Shown: one piece after another, positions 12,316-25,879 of the stretch
How positions within the stretch are numbered: position 1 is the first letter of the stretch
How the letters are laid out: the number at the start of each line of letters is the position of its first letter
Assembly: GCA_017590115.1 (NCBI GenBank)
Contig: JAGGNK010006559.1
Span: 10,308,162 to 10,372,161, forward strand
Reading direction: 5' to 3'
From: Montifringilla adamsi
Lineage: Eukaryota; Chordata; Aves; Passeriformes; Passeridae
DNA: 64,000 nucleotides
The notes under the pieces: model-generated
What the model saw: the letters and a program-made list of their open reading frames with translations, nothing else
Told to the model about the DNA's origin: nothing
Database searches by the model: none
Position numbers and translations under genes: made by a program

Positions 12316-14052
12316 TTCTATGTGGAATAGAAGGATGCAACAGAACCAAAAGAGGTCATCCTCTGTATTTGAAACACCCAACAAAATATAACAGTGTCGT
12401 GGATTTTCTGTCACTAAACATCCAGTGCTGCATTGTGATGGCCTTTGCTCTGTCTAGCTGTGTCATCTTCTGTTGGCCTGAGGTTGGAGGCTTAGAATTA
12501 GGGTTTATGTTTTCCCATGGCTCAAAAAGTAAGATTTGTTTTTCTTTGATGTAATCTGAAGGTATTAACATGTAATCTATCCCTTTAGGGGTTTGAGACA
12601 CAATTAAACATGCAAAAAATTAGCATTTGCTGTACAAGAATTTCAACAACAATCTAGAGAGATTTTTATGTTTCCTACCTCATGAGTTGACAAAAAAACA
12701 ATGACAGAAGAATTTTCTAAATGCTGTCTCAAATTATCAACATTTCAAAAGTGAAATACTCATCAGAAAAACACCTGCACAAGATACAGAATTAGACCAT
12801 AGACATGAATAAAATATTACTGTTTTGCATATCTGGTAGTGCACAGAGATGACACACAGCTGGACACTAGGCTGAAGCCCCTAAGAGAAGATTTCTCAGC
12901 CTATTTTTTTACAGCCTGTGTAGAAAACAGCCCTGTTGCCAGATGTTTTGTTGAGGTTAGATCTGTGATATCCCCTCCAGAATGATGGCCAGCATCTTTG
13001 TAATGAACAGCGTAGCTTATGCCTTAACTTTCCAGCATCCCACTGATTTTCACAGAACTCTATGTCCTCCTTCCAGGCTTTGAAGCTGCAAAAGAAAGTA
13101 ATGTTTTGTTGGCTGGTGAACCAGTCTGTCAACATCTTGGGACTGTAAATTACAGCATGCTTTCTATGGTTTGCTTGGATTGGCAGAAACTAGTTGTACA
13201 CATGTCGGCATCCTGTGATTATTAGCAGCAACAGAAACTGGAAGAGCTAACATAACATGGGAGTAAAGGAGATAGCTGCTAAAAATATTTTTTAGGGTTG
13301 CTGTTATCCTGTTCTGATTCTTCCGTTCATGTGAGAAATTATTCTGCTTATATTGACCTGAAAACATTATGTTCTGGCAGGCAATCATACAGTCTTGATT
13401 GAATTTCAAGAATAAAAAGATCCTCCCAGCATTTTTACTTCTAGTCTTTCAAATTTATTTGCTTGTCTTGGCACTCTTTTCTCCTATATCTGAGATTTGG
13501 GTTTCTGCACATTTTTTAAAGATTCTAATCTGACAGCCTCCAGGAGTCTGAATTCTATATCATTTGTCATTTACTTCATGTGTGACATAGACTATATGCA
13601 TTTACTTCATCTGCAAAGCCACAGAAAATATTATTATCATAAGGTTGTTATGGGATTTAATATTTTTGAAGGCTGCTCTAATTCCTTCCACTGAGAAAAC
13701 TCACGAGAGAAAATTTATGCTATTCGGAACATTAGCTCTGAAGAATATGAACATATAAACCAAACATCTAATTAAAAATCTCACTATGAGAAGATAGTAA
13801 GATAGTGGCTTTGAGTTAAATAAAGCAGTATTATATGTGATCTGTAGATACTGTATGCATTAGACCAATATCAATTTGAAAAACACTTTTAAGGAGTTTA
13901 AGTGTTTACATAGTGAAAGAGGAGTGTGGAAAAATTGACACATTATATGAAAAAAAAGATTTTTGTAATTTCTGTCATTCTTTTATCCTAGACTTTATAT
14001 TTTCCCTGATATCACTGTTTATAAAGTACAGTTTAACTTTGGGTTTTTTTGG

Positions 14053-14054
<2 letters not shown>

Positions 14055-14118
<64 letters not shown>
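14055..14118. repeat. Poly-T run of 64 bases
   Basis: An uninterrupted T homopolymer, preceded by a G/T-rich lead-in. It could be the poly-A tail of a minus-oriented retroposed sequence, but no retrogene was recognised beside it. The length is prone to assembly error. Confidence 0.95.
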
Positions 14119-14119
<1 letters not shown>

Positions 14120-14916
14120 TATTTGTAATAACATCTGCCTTTATAAGTATAGTTTTACCATTAAACCTCATAATATAATATAGATGAATTTGAAATACTC
14201 ATGAACATCACGGAAAATGTGAGAGATGGGTGCCCCACTGAAAATCTAGAGTAGGATTTAAAAGGCAAACTTTAATAACCTGGTATTCCAGAAACATCCC
14301 TTGTGAGAAGTCACAGTCACTGTGTTTTATGGTCTTAGTTTCAAGAAAGGGAAACAGTGTGCTAACATTAATTTGCAAGAATTTAGATAATGTAAGAATC
14401 TTATGTTTCCACCTACCTCCTGGAATTTCCTAATAGGATTCCATCAGAATGGTATGAATCACTTTATGCTGATTTAGATGTACTTTTATTAGCTCCTTAC
14501 ATTGAGAGCATAGGTGCCAGTAACTGAAAATTAGTTTCTGTGTGGATTCTTCCATAGTGTTGTTAGGCGGCTTTTAAAAACTTCAGTGTTCTATGGATGG
14601 CATGCCTTAGTTGTCTTTATTTTAATAGAACACCCACACCAAATCCAAGTAAATAAAAATGTGTTTCAGCAAAATGTTTTTTCACTGAGAATGCATGTCA
14701 GCAACAAAACTGTTGATGCAAAAGTTATATCTTCAATTAATATGTCATGGGTGCAGAGAAAAGGGGGCTTAAATTCTAAAAATTATATTACCTTGAATAT
14801 TTATAAAATATCTTTACTTTTTCAGCCACCAACTTAGAATTTTGAGATGGCTACATAAGGACATTAAGTGCTCTCATTTTATCCTTTATAAATTACTGCT
14901 CTATATTTTTACATTT

Positions 14917-14970
14917 GATTGTTAGAAATTTCCAGAATTGTTAGATTGTTAGAAGTTTCCAGAATTTCTA
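14917..14970. repeat. 27-bp tandem duplication
   Basis: GATTGTTAGAAATTTCCAGA at 14917 recurs as GATTGTTAGAAGTTTCCAGA at 14944, period 27. Confidence 0.85.
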
Positions 14971-15392
14971 ATATTTCAAATTTCCAATTAGAAATTGCTT
15001 TTTAGTTTAATTTCTCATAGGACAATGAAAGGTTTTGCTAGCTGTACAACAGGCCCAGCATTCTTTCTTAGATACCATAAAACCCTCTTTCATCACTTCA
15101 GTTAGGCAGCTTTCACCCTGAGACTCCAGCAAGGTGCAGCTGAAGGGTGTGAAGGGATTTTTTGTTGGAGGATACATGCGACAGCAGGCTAGAAGTAGTA
15201 AGCTCCTAGGTTAGGTGTTTGCAACCTCTCTGCAAACAGATAAACTGTTTTTTGGGGAAGGGCCAGGCTTCTCCAAATGGGCTGACCTGTCCTGCTGCTG
15301 CTTCTGTTGCTGCTGCTGGGTTATTGTCTTCCAGTTCCCTGGGGCTGGTAGGAAGGGAAGGTCTTACAGTTTTACTCAGGGCTTTAGAGTCC

Positions 15393-15590
15393 TGGAGCTG
15401 TTAGCTGTCACTGGTCCAACAGTTGTACTTCCATCTGTTTTTACTTTCCATATCTTGCTTGTTTTAGCTTGCCTGCTTTCTCACACCTCAACAAGAATTT
15501 TCTCAGTGAACCAGAGCCAAGGTCAAGCAGAGGGGCTGTACAAACCAGGGACAGCTGAACCCTGCAGCAGAGAGTCACACAGCTACTAAT
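15393..15590 (+). repeat. Dispersed repeat, copy 1 (second copy at about 50591)
   Basis: Aligns by eye over about 190-200 bp with 50591-50810 in the same orientation. Shared landmarks, in order, are TGGAG-TG-TAGC-TGACT, TTTTTACT, TATCTTG, TAGCTT, a TTTCTCAC motif, TTTTCTCAGTGAAC..GAGCCAAG, and AGACAGCT-GAACCC. Identity looks moderate, so it is an old family. I cannot name it; an LTR is possible. Confidence 0.65.
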
Positions 15591-18500
15591 AAGAAAAGTT
15601 ACTGTGAGAAAAGTACTGGTATAGAAGCCAAGAAGGCAGTGGAACAGAAAATCAAAGTCAGAGAGGAGGGAAAAAAAAGGGCAAAAGAACATAGTATAAA
15701 TTTTTAAGACAGTGGATTCATCATATTCAAAGTCTAGCTTGGAATTTCATGTCCCTGAATGCAGATATGAAGTCATGACCAAGTATCAAGGTACGATGAA
15801 TGAAAGGTAATTGTCAAAGGTGACAAAGATCAAGAATATATTTTTAAATTCCTGTATACAAGTAAGTTGATTTCTTTAATACAGTTTTGGCTGATATTAA
15901 TTTGTTTTAAAATATCTAATATTAACTGAATTGGAAAAAATACAATATTGTCCCACTCTCATGGCAAGTTCAGGCCAGGTGTTATTCCACTCACAATTTT
16001 GTTCATCTCCACACTTCAGTGTCTGCTCACAGCATTCATTTCTGGAAATGAACTAGGCAACATTTCCGGCTTATTAATTATATTTGATTTTTAAGCTTAT
16101 TTTGACAGCACAAATGTTTTATATGATCATACAGTAACAGTGACTTTTGATACCACAGTCAGAGTCACAGTGTATAAAGTACAATGTGTGCCACAGAATA
16201 GAAAAACATTGTGACTAATTTTTGAGTCTGGTAAACATAATTATGGATAAATAATTTATCAAGTTACTTAGCTTTTTAATCAAAATTTCCTTGGTATCCT
16301 CCATTTTAAACAGGTTATTCTTAAGCAAAAGTGCCTGTACCATTGTCTCAGCTTCACTGGTCAGATCCAATGAGGACTCTCTTAACTTAACCATAAAAGT
16401 TGTTGATATAACTGATATAGGAGCTGATGTAATCTTTTCCCTTTGCATGTGCCACATAGAGTGAATTTGAAACACAGTGTTTCTAACTACATGGAAATAT
16501 GCATGAACGTCCCTCCCAGAATGTAGCTATATAACTGAGCAACATCTGAAAACACCAGTCTGTTCAAGTCCAGCCTTCAAAAGGTGACAGATGTTTTTCA
16601 CATGGCTAGAAATGTAGTAGCATGTCCTGATTTGCCCCAGAACATTTTTTTCTGCTGAGTCAGTTTTACAGAGAAATAAAAAAAAATTCCTTTTACAGTA
16701 TTTTCTCTTTGTATTTTGCCATGGTGACAAAAGCTATCATTTTAGTGTAACTATAACCAAGATTTCTTTGTCAGAATCTGAAACTGTAGTTTCATACTTA
16801 TTGGATTTAAAAAACAAAATTTCAGCAGCACAATTATTGTTTCAGAATGAAAGCATTTCATAGAGAATGGTTGCGTGAGAACAAAAAGATAAAGATAAAT
16901 TGATAGGAAAATCGTTATTTTAAATAGTCAATAAACAACAATATAAATACAAAAATATTCTCAAAAATTCTAGTTGTTTCCATAACTGAATGCAGTTCAG
17001 TTTTGCAAGCTTGCAAATTTTTTTTGTCATAGTATATATGGAAGTTGTTTTTGAAGCAAAGATTGTCTTGATTTCAGCAAAATTTAATATAGATAACATA
17101 AGTACCTGTTAAATCTTATATATATTTATATAAGCTTATTGGCTTATAATAAATAATAATATAATAGCTTTATTGGCTATGCCTGTTAAAGTTCTCCATT
17201 ACTTCTTTTTTTAGAATAATATTATTAGCAGAAACAAATTTGAGCTAACTGTGATTATATGGTCACAGGAAAAAAAAAAAAAAAAAAAAAAANNNNNNNN
17301 NNNNNNNNNNNNNNNNNNNNNNNNNNNNNNNNNNNNNNNNNNNNNNNNNNNNNNNNNNNNNNNNNNNNNNNNNNNNNNNNNNNNNNNNNNNNNNNNNNNN
17401 NNNNNNNNNNNNNNNNNNNNNNNNNNNNNNNNNNNNNNNNNNNNNNNNNNNNNNNNNNNNNNNNNNNNNTAGGCAAACTGGATTTTATGGGCCAAGAAAA
17501 AAAAAAAAAAAAAAAAGAAATACCAGAAGATATTTTAAGCTTAGTTGTAGTCCACTTCAGGAAGCATAAAGAAAGCCTGCTTGCAATCTTATCCTGCTTA
17601 ATATTAAGATAATCAATTCTCTTTCTTAGCTGTATTCTGTTAAATTTTATGAGCCTCAATTAGTTTGCTATGTTAGAATGGCAACTGATACATCATATAT
17701 ATGGTAAGAGATTTATAAACTCCATAAATGCATAAATTTTGAGTAAGAAACTATTTGCACAGGTAGTTAACATTTTGTGATAGACATTTTTATGTTGTTG
17801 GAAAAAATAGTAATCTTGCTGGGTAAGCTTTTTTGAAGATATGTTGCCTCTCCTAAAGATCTTCTTTCATGTATTTAAATGATAATACCTTTTACAAGGC
17901 TTTGATGAGCACTTGAACAAGACATCTAACCAGAATATGTATTAGAAATGCAAAATTGTTCAGTGTCTTCAAACGTTATAAAAACTACACTTAGGTAAAG
18001 TAGAAGCAAACTACCATCACTTCTTTTCTAGTTGCAGTTGCTGGCACTGCTTGACAGTAATTCCTTTGTAGCATAAAACATTAGCACGATCATAATACTT
18101 TCTGCTTTTTAGCCTCAGTTAGGAGTTAAAATGTTTCTCTCTGATTCAGTTTAATCTAGTCTTCCTCTGGCACAGAAAATATTTTATTTTAGTCAGACAT
18201 AACTCTGATGAAATGTTACATGCTCGTGAACTACACTAGTACAAATTAACTGTGTGCTCAGCCCTTTATGAAAAAACATGGAATGAACTCTAGGAGAGGG
18301 AATTTTGTTATGTATCTCCTTGGTTTCATCTAAACATTGCACAAGTCAGAGAGAACAAAGGGGATGAATCAAGGGACTGGAAGAGGATTGGAATAAAGTA
18401 ATTTTCCATTCTTGTGGAGAAATCTAGAGATCTAGTGCAAGGCACTCGAGCCAGGCACCTTTGGCATTTTTTTCTGTGACAGAAAGGATCTTCAGTTGGC

Positions 18501-18734
18501 TGAGTGTCCTCACAGCTGCCCAGAGAGACCCGCAGCAGGGAATGCAGTAAAAGCTAATACTAATGCAGGTGTTCTCACTCAACATGACAATCAGACCTCC
18601 ACAGCACTATAATCTGCTGAAAGCAGTTTTTTCCAGTTTCTCTATCTTGCTTGCTAATTAAACTTGTATTTTCACATATTGCTCAGAATTTCAAGCTGTG
18701 GAAGATAATAATCTTTCAGATCAGATAAAATTAG
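15591..18734. other. AT-rich region without supported gene, with assembly gap
   Basis: Apart from the N gap and its flanking poly-A runs, I see no gene, RNA or nameable repeat here. Confidence 0.6.
17293..17469. other. Assembly gap (177 N) flanked by poly-A runs
   Basis: A run of N, preceded by 23 A (17270-17292) and followed, after 27 bp, by 20 A (17497-17516). The gap most likely hides a long A-rich or simple repeat that stopped assembly. Open frames spanning it are artefacts. Confidence 0.98.
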
Positions 18735-18830
18735 AATTTATAAAGTTGGAAAATACTTCTAAGAACATCAAATCCAACCAATAACCTGACACCACTGTGT
18801 TCACCTCTAAACCATATCTCCAGGTGCAAC
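18735..18830 (-). mobile_element. CR1 LINE 3' end fragment, antisense
   Basis: AAAGTTGGAAAATACTTCTA followed by AACATCAAATCCAACCAATA and CACCTCTAAACCATATCTCC matches a CR1 subfamily 3' end in reverse complement. It abuts another CR1 3' end at 18831. Confidence 0.7.
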
Positions 18831-19215
18831 ATAGAATGACAGAATATCCTGAGTTGGAAGCAACCCACAAGGATTATTGATACGTTGACATATCCATACA
18901 TCATTGGAACACATCCAGGGCTGGTGATTGCACCACTTTCTTGGCAGCTTGTCCCAGTGCCTGACCACCCTTTCAGTGAAGAAATTTTTTCTTAATACCC
19001 AATCTCCCCTGGCACAACCTGAGGTCATTTCCTCTGGTTCAGTCACTTGTTTACTGGGAGAAGCAACAAACCCCCACCTCCTTTAAGGCAGTTGCAGAGA
19101 AGGATAAGATCTCCCGTGAGCCTCCTTTTCTCCAGCAAACGACCTCAGCTCCCTCAGCCACACCTCACAGGACTTATTTACCCTTCACAAACTTCATTGC
19201 CCTTCCTTGCTCTAA
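18831..19215 (-). mobile_element. CR1 LINE 3' end, antisense
   Basis: ATAGAATGACAGAATATCCT followed by GAGTTGGAAGCAACCCACAA, then GTGCCTGACCACCCTTTCAG and the run ending CCCTTCACAAACTTCATTGC, is typical CR1 3' sequence read in reverse complement. It directly abuts a different CR1 3' end of the same orientation, which indicates one insertion into or beside another. Confidence 0.85.
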
Positions 19216-22200
19216 TTATATATGATGTTGAAATTGGAAAAATCAATAACTAAACACAATAATAATTAATAACAATTTAACTTAGAATTTATTATTTTTA
19301 GCCAGATTTCAGTTAGCATGCAGAACAGTTTAAAGCCAAAAGCATTTAAGGCATTTCAAATACCCTGAAGTTCCGTGTCTCCTCTTGGGATCTAGCACTT
19401 GCTAAAGCCAATAAGGAAGAAAAAAATCACGTCAAAGATGAAGTGATTTTGTTATTTCCTGAATGTTTTCTTGACTATGAAAGCCTATTACTTTCAGGTT
19501 TATGATTTTTTTTTATTCATTTATGTTATCTCTGCCGTATAATCTTATATATTCTCCTTGTATTTATACACTCAACTTTCAGGAATGGTAATCAGCAGGC
19601 ATTAGGTTTCATCTCATTTTTCAGTGAATATCACCTTGCTGTCCAATTTATATTTTCATAAAAATTAAAACACTTTGTAGCCCAACTATAACATTAATTT
19701 TAACAAAAATATGCCCAAAGTCATATACATGAGTGTGAAGGTGTTTTTTCCTAGAGTGAAGAGATAATTTTGTGTCAAAATACATAGTAGAACAGTGCAT
19801 CTAATTGTAAATAAAGACGAAATCAAAATCACACATACATTAAGTTAACAAATTTAACTTCTTCAGGCTGACCTCAGTGGTTCAAATCAACCAGAGATTA
19901 AAAAAAAAAAAAAGTAAACACAGAAAAAAATGGAAAAATAAATGTTTTATGTCTTAAATCTGGTCTTTTAGTCATGGAACTGTTGACAACTGCATCACTC
20001 ACAATCAGGGCTGCCAACAGATATACTTGGCCAAAGGCAAACTTTTACCACTTACATTCTTTATTGACAGAGGAATAAAAGCAAATACTGACAAATTTAA
20101 CAGAAAGCAGCATTAAGTTTTTTTTCTTAAGAAAAATGTTATTATATCTGGTGTTCTGAAAGCAGAATTATAATTGCTTTTCTAAACACCATATTCATAA
20201 GGAAAAATTATCACTTACTTGGAAATATTCTTGTTTTGCTTATTTGAAAAGTCAAAAGGCAATTTCCATCTCATTTGGTCTTGCCATTCTTTCACAATGC
20301 TGTCTATATTTCCATTTGTCTGCTTTAGCAAAAAACGATAAATAAGATCAATTGTCACTAGATCGTTTCATTGTAGTAAACTAAATTGTTACAATACAGT
20401 AATATATGAAAATACCAGAAAAGCATAATGTTGGTGGGTTTTTGGTTTAAAAACTGCTTGTGTTTTCCTTTTTTGCTACTTTTCTGTGGAAAAAGCTGTC
20501 CTGGAGAGGGAGCAGAGGGAAGAAAAACAAACAATTGAGCAGGAAAGTGCAATATAGAAGCTGTAGATTGAGTATTTCTTAGTCTTTAAAGATATATCAC
20601 CAGCAACCATTTTATACATATATTTCTAGATAAAAATCTCTGCTGTACAGATATGATTACAAATCTCCTTAAGAATTTCTATAAGACTTTTTTGTAATTA
20701 ATTTTAATTACTAACATTTTTCAAGACTACATTACCTGGAAAACTTTATTTATAACTTAAACTTCTAACACAAGACAAAATGCTACTTGGTGAAGACATT
20801 CACTCACAATGATGTTGGCCTTAGCTTTCAGTCTCTGCTTGTAGAACAGTGGAACTCAAGACTCTGAGAGATTCAAGGCTTATCTCTGTGATAGGCAGAT
20901 AGTAGGCACCACCCATATATAAAACTAAATTTATCAGTAATATAAGTACACTTGAGTTAATATTATATTAGTTTATAGACAGTTTCTGTTTCCAATTTGA
21001 TATCTAAATTGGCCTGCATATTTCTTCTCCTTGCAAATTGATATTTTTAAGCATGTTTTTCATTAACAACAACACAGCTTTTAGTGATTATTAAAGTGAG
21101 TCTTCATAGCTAAATTAAGAGGGGTAGAGAACAGAACTCCTTTTGTGTTAGGAAATTATGTCTCTCAAATCTAGGCAATGGATGGAGAGGAGGTTTAACA
21201 GAAAAGGAATGGAAAAGCCTCACCAAAGAACAGCTTCTGACTGGATGCTTGCGCTGTAAGACAGAACTATTTTTCTTAGATTACATGTAAAGATGCTGCT
21301 GTAAGAGTGAAGGAATGCTTACTTATAGGTATTTTCATACGTAAATGTGGTTGATTTGCTTTAGTTTCCCCTCCCACATACAAAATTTCCATATATTATT
21401 CCCATCTTCATTTAATTGTCACTGATATTTGAGTGAGGGATTAAGTTACTAATGCTTTATATTTTTAAAATGAGCCTTGTAGCTGCTCACATTATCTGTC
21501 TGAATTGCATTAATGAATGAAGTTTCCACAGAATGGTTTTTATTCTGTGCCTGTTTTGCTGTGCCCTTTCCTTCTCATTCGAAAGAAATGCTAGTCATCA
21601 ACTTAGGTCAAGTTAAACAGTACAGAATGTATTTCTTTGGCTTATCTATGACAGGATCTTGGATATTGGGAAAGTTCATCCTTTAATTTCTGCTGGGCAT
21701 TCCTGTACTTAAGTATGATGGAAAGTCACTAAGAATGGAAAGAGAGAATTAGATTAAGCAGAATACATTAGAGAGAGGATAATCTGAAGCAGTACAAAAT
21801 TGTGCTGAGCATTTTGCTAAATTGCTGAAAAATGTGAAGAAGTTAAACTTTAAAAGAAGGTGTTAAGAGAGAGGGTAAATATATTTTAATGTATAGACAT
21901 CAGCCTTAGTATTTCTCTAGAAATGACGATGACACTTAAGTCCCTGAGCACAGGTAATAAGCAGTGTCCTATTCCATTTCTGTAAAAAAAGTTGTGCAAC
22001 AACATGGCCATGGCTTTAGTCATGATATGAAAAACAAAGTTGAAACTGGACTCAGGTTTCTCATTGACTCAGGTTCCCATTGAACATAACCATTCAAAAT
22101 AAAATTTACTCAATTCAGTAGTAATCTTTCCTGTGGGATGGATATACTTTTCAGGCTAACCCAGAGCAGTCCCTTGCATATGTTAACTTCAGGGCTCTCA

Positions 22201-24784
22201 AGGGCAGAGTTAGAATAGCTTCATTGACCAATGGGCTCCTCATTACTGAGGAATTATGTGGAAAAGTTTTTTAGAATAGATGTACTACAAGAAGCGTGGG
22301 TTATCTTAGGGGTTGTGACATTTGTGACAATCTTGGCGCTCAGATGTGTCCTTTATCTTCATGGGCCCTCATCTGTTTAGATCATTGCTGACAGGTAAAC
22401 TTTGAAATATTAGTAAGTATGGCTTAGAGACTGTAGAGAAAGAACCACAAAAATTGTGAATTGTACTTTTAATAAGAAGGTATTTTAAATCATAAAAAAA
22501 TGGGGTCTTTAGATGAATAACAGCTCTCTTTTACAACCTCCCTTAGTTCATGCAGCCTCTTTGTGACATACGAGTACATCCACAAATACTGTTCCTGCTG
22601 TCAAAACTGGAAGTGATTTGCACCACAACTTTAATTCAAGACATCTGCCTGACACTCTGCCCAGACCAAGGCTTTTTTTTTTTCCCTGATGCTCTTCAGT
22701 AATACTGTTGGAAGTAGATGTGTATCTCTTTTTTGTACTCTCTTATGTTGTATACAATAGTCTTAGGCGATTAATAGTGTTTGTTTTGAAGCTGTGATTA
22801 ATTTTTCTTACAATAAAACGTAGGGTAATGAAAAATAAAGTAAAAGTTTGCAAGAGGATTCTTGCAAATCAAACCAACCAAAATTACACTGATCCTATCC
22901 AAGACAAAAAAAACCCAAAAAAAACAGGCAGATGCTTGACTGTACACATAAATGTGTTCTGGGTTCCAATTTCCATTTAATCCTGGGTAAGGACAACTGT
23001 CCTAATCAAGATAATCACAGGAATGTATAGAAAGATCTTAAATATGTTCTTGCTTTTTATGGCCTCTTTAACTGCTGTTGACCTATAAGTAGTACTAAAA
23101 CACTAATTTTCAGCATCTGTATGCTGCTGATGTTCATCTTCATTTTGGACTACAGGAAAAAAACAGAAACACATCTTGCTTCGGATGTTATTTATAATCC
23201 TATGATTCAAAGACCTAATTATTATAGCTTCCTTCTGAAATAGATACAGATGAAGTCCAGATATTTAAACTTAAATGAAAGCATTCTTTTTATTAGTAAC
23301 ATAGATGCTTCCATCTTGCCAAATTTTGTCGCTTAAAGTGCTGAAGATACAAGATGTTTTCCTTATTGAGAATGGCAGCCTTAAAGACAGAGAGATAGTG
23401 TTTCATATAAAAGTGAGTAAACCATACTTTTTAACTCAGTAACTGTTTTTAGAGTGATTAAGGCTTTTGTGGCAGTCTGAATGTTGAGTGCCAGCAGTAT
23501 TGCTATCCTAGTAAAAGGAATAACTACTTCTAGATCAGAAAGAAAAATTACGAATATTCATTTACTGTGAAAAAGATTTTTTTTTTGGTTTTTTTTTCAG
23601 AGTTTAATAGTCAGTGTTTGTAGTACTAATTTAGACATCTTTCTTGCCTTAGATATGGTCAGATGACACTAGTTATATCACGCTGTTGTTACAATCCCTT
23701 CTGTAGAGCAGGGGTATTCTTGTGGAAGACATTGTTATTCTTAGGATAGAGGAGAGGGGGGAAAGAAAAGGTTGTTTCTAATGCTGTACTTATTAATATT
23801 ACTCACATTCTAAGAATACAAAGTGGCATCTCATCCTGCAGCCTTCCCAACATGATGCTGGAAGATACATATGCTTCTTGTATACCTCATTGCAGTATTT
23901 GTCTACTTTTTCTGAACAAAAAAATCATTTCTTTTATAAATATATCTGAGGAGGAAAAATTGCAAAACCTGGGCATATGAAAGACTCATCAAGAAACATA
24001 TTTCCCCTAAAACTGTGAATGAGGCTTCATAATTTTTGTGTGTTGGACCTTTTGCATTTTTCATCAGAAATATATGTAGAAATTACTTGATTTCTCTTAT
24101 AGGAATGTGCTGATTAGTATGATTTATTCAAAGTCATATTTTGGGGTTTGAAAGTGGTGAACTGAAAAATCATGCTGTCCAAATCGCTGTCAGTCATCTG
24201 TGCCTTCTTTGTACCCACCTATGCAAGTCTTTCTAATCAGTGCATTTGTGGGCAAATCTACATACCACAGCACCTTCACACTTCTGGGCAGTTACTAAAA
24301 GATTTGGAAGGACCTGTCCTTACACTCAGGTTATGCTGAAAAGCAAGATAACCATGTCTTTTTAATTTCATTCCTTTCAGTTTTTCATATTGAAATATCA
24401 GACTAGAAGCAATTTTTTTTTCTTTCATTAAAAAAAAGAAAATTCTTAATTTATTCTTAATTTAATTTAAACTCTTCAAAATTATGCTGCTGCTATTTCA
24501 ACATTACATTACTTCAACATTAAATTGTAGCCATAAATATAAATTATGAACTTTTTCCATCGGCTGTGCCAGAAATTTGTAATGATATTTTTTATTGAGA
24601 CTTGGAAACTATTTTGCTAACTTATTTATAAAGTATGCAAAGGGTAAACATTATGTAGGCATTCAGTAGAAAATAATATGTATATCACAAAAGGAGATAA
24701 ATTGTTCTTGCCTTTTTACTTCTATTGCTCGTCTTGAAACTGCTGGAATGTCATACTCTTGCAAGTTCCATAACTTCTTTTAAA
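19216..24784. other. AT-rich region without supported gene
   Basis: No open frame of note, no splice-bounded conserved peptide and no repeat that I can name. Short poly-A/T runs occur. Confidence 0.6.
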
Positions 24785-25083
24785 AGTTTGGGTTGGAAGG
24801 GACATTTAAAGGGACATTAAGGATTAAGGGACATCTAGTCTAACCTCCCCATCACAATGACAAGGGTTGTCTTCAACTAGATCAGTTGACTCAGAGGCTC
24901 ACCCAAGCTGACCTTCAATGTTTCCGATGAGAAGTTGTACCTCTCCAGGCACTCTATTCCAGTGTTTCATCACTCTCTATGTTAAAAAAACCCAACTCCT
25001 CTTTCTTATATCTCATCTAAGTTGATCTTCCTTCAGTTTCAAACCATTACCCCTTGCCCTATCCCTACATGCCCTTGTAACAA
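24785..25083 (-). mobile_element. CR1 LINE 3' end, antisense
   Basis: GTTTGGGTTGGAAGGGACAT at the left is the complement of the CR1 terminus. The rest follows CR1 3' sequence, including CATCTAGTCTAACCTCCCCA and CCATTACCCCTTGCCCTATC. A small duplication of the GGGACATT motif lies at 24799-24832. Confidence 0.85.
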
Positions 25084-25879
25084 CAACTATCAGTTGGTCA
25101 GAGGACACACAGAATAAAATCAGGAACAGACAAAATAACTGAAGTGGCTAGTCTTGATTTTTTTTTTTTTTTCTTAACCAGAAAACACTGAAATTCTGGT
25201 ATCATGTGGAAATAACTTCCAGTGAAGAAGAATCTTCAAATATAGAGCCTATTTCGATAACCTGCTCTACTAATGTTTCTTGTCAAGAATCAGTAGTAGT
25301 TCTGCCAAGCTGAGGGTTTTTGAAGTATACTTATGTATGATAAGCAATCCATTTGCAGGTGATATATTTTAATTTTCACTAAAGAGCAACAGAAAGTGAA
25401 GCTTATGAGAGTCTTTAAGTAATGTAAGTAATTTTACCACAACATTTCTTACTACATATTTGCTACCACAAAGTGTGCCGAAAAGTATTAATAGGCCAAC
25501 ACATGAAATGTAATACATAGTTATTTCCTGTTTCACTTTTTATAAGCAAAGAAATTCAATCAGCAGCATAGATCTGTACAAGATAAATTGTCTACATTTA
25601 TCTGCTATCACTTTTTGCACTTGTGGATCAAATTAACTTGCACAGGCAAAGTCAGAACTGAAAACTAACAAGCTGAGTAAAGTATTAGCCCTAGATAAGC
25701 TTCTTCCTATTATGCTTTATCACTGTGCTGGAATAAAACTATGATTTTTTTTTTTATGTCATTGCTGTTTGATGTTGCTTTTAAGTTTTATGATCTGTTT
25801 TAAAGTTACTTAGGAGTGAGGTGTTACATACATAGACAGTTTTATTAATGAAATTTAGCCTGCTAGAATGTTGCTTATT
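25084..25879. other. Non-coding spacer between CR1 and ERV-type repeat
   Basis: AT-rich; a short poly-T run at 25158-25172. Nothing else recognised. Confidence 0.55.

Larger units (their letters stand above)
12316..15392. other. AT-rich region without supported gene
   Basis: Contains the 64-base poly-T run at 14055-14118 and a 27-bp tandem duplication at 14917-14970. No gene or RNA was recognised. Confidence 0.6.

Noticed and set aside
15215..15589. 124-residue plus-strand open frame with a Cys-rich run
   Set aside because: The Cys run comes from a CTG/TGC-rich stretch and the 3' half is the dispersed repeat also found at 50.6 kb.
17211..17659. Open frames across the N gap
   Set aside because: They consist mostly of unknown residues plus poly-Lys/poly-Phe from A/T runs; artefacts.
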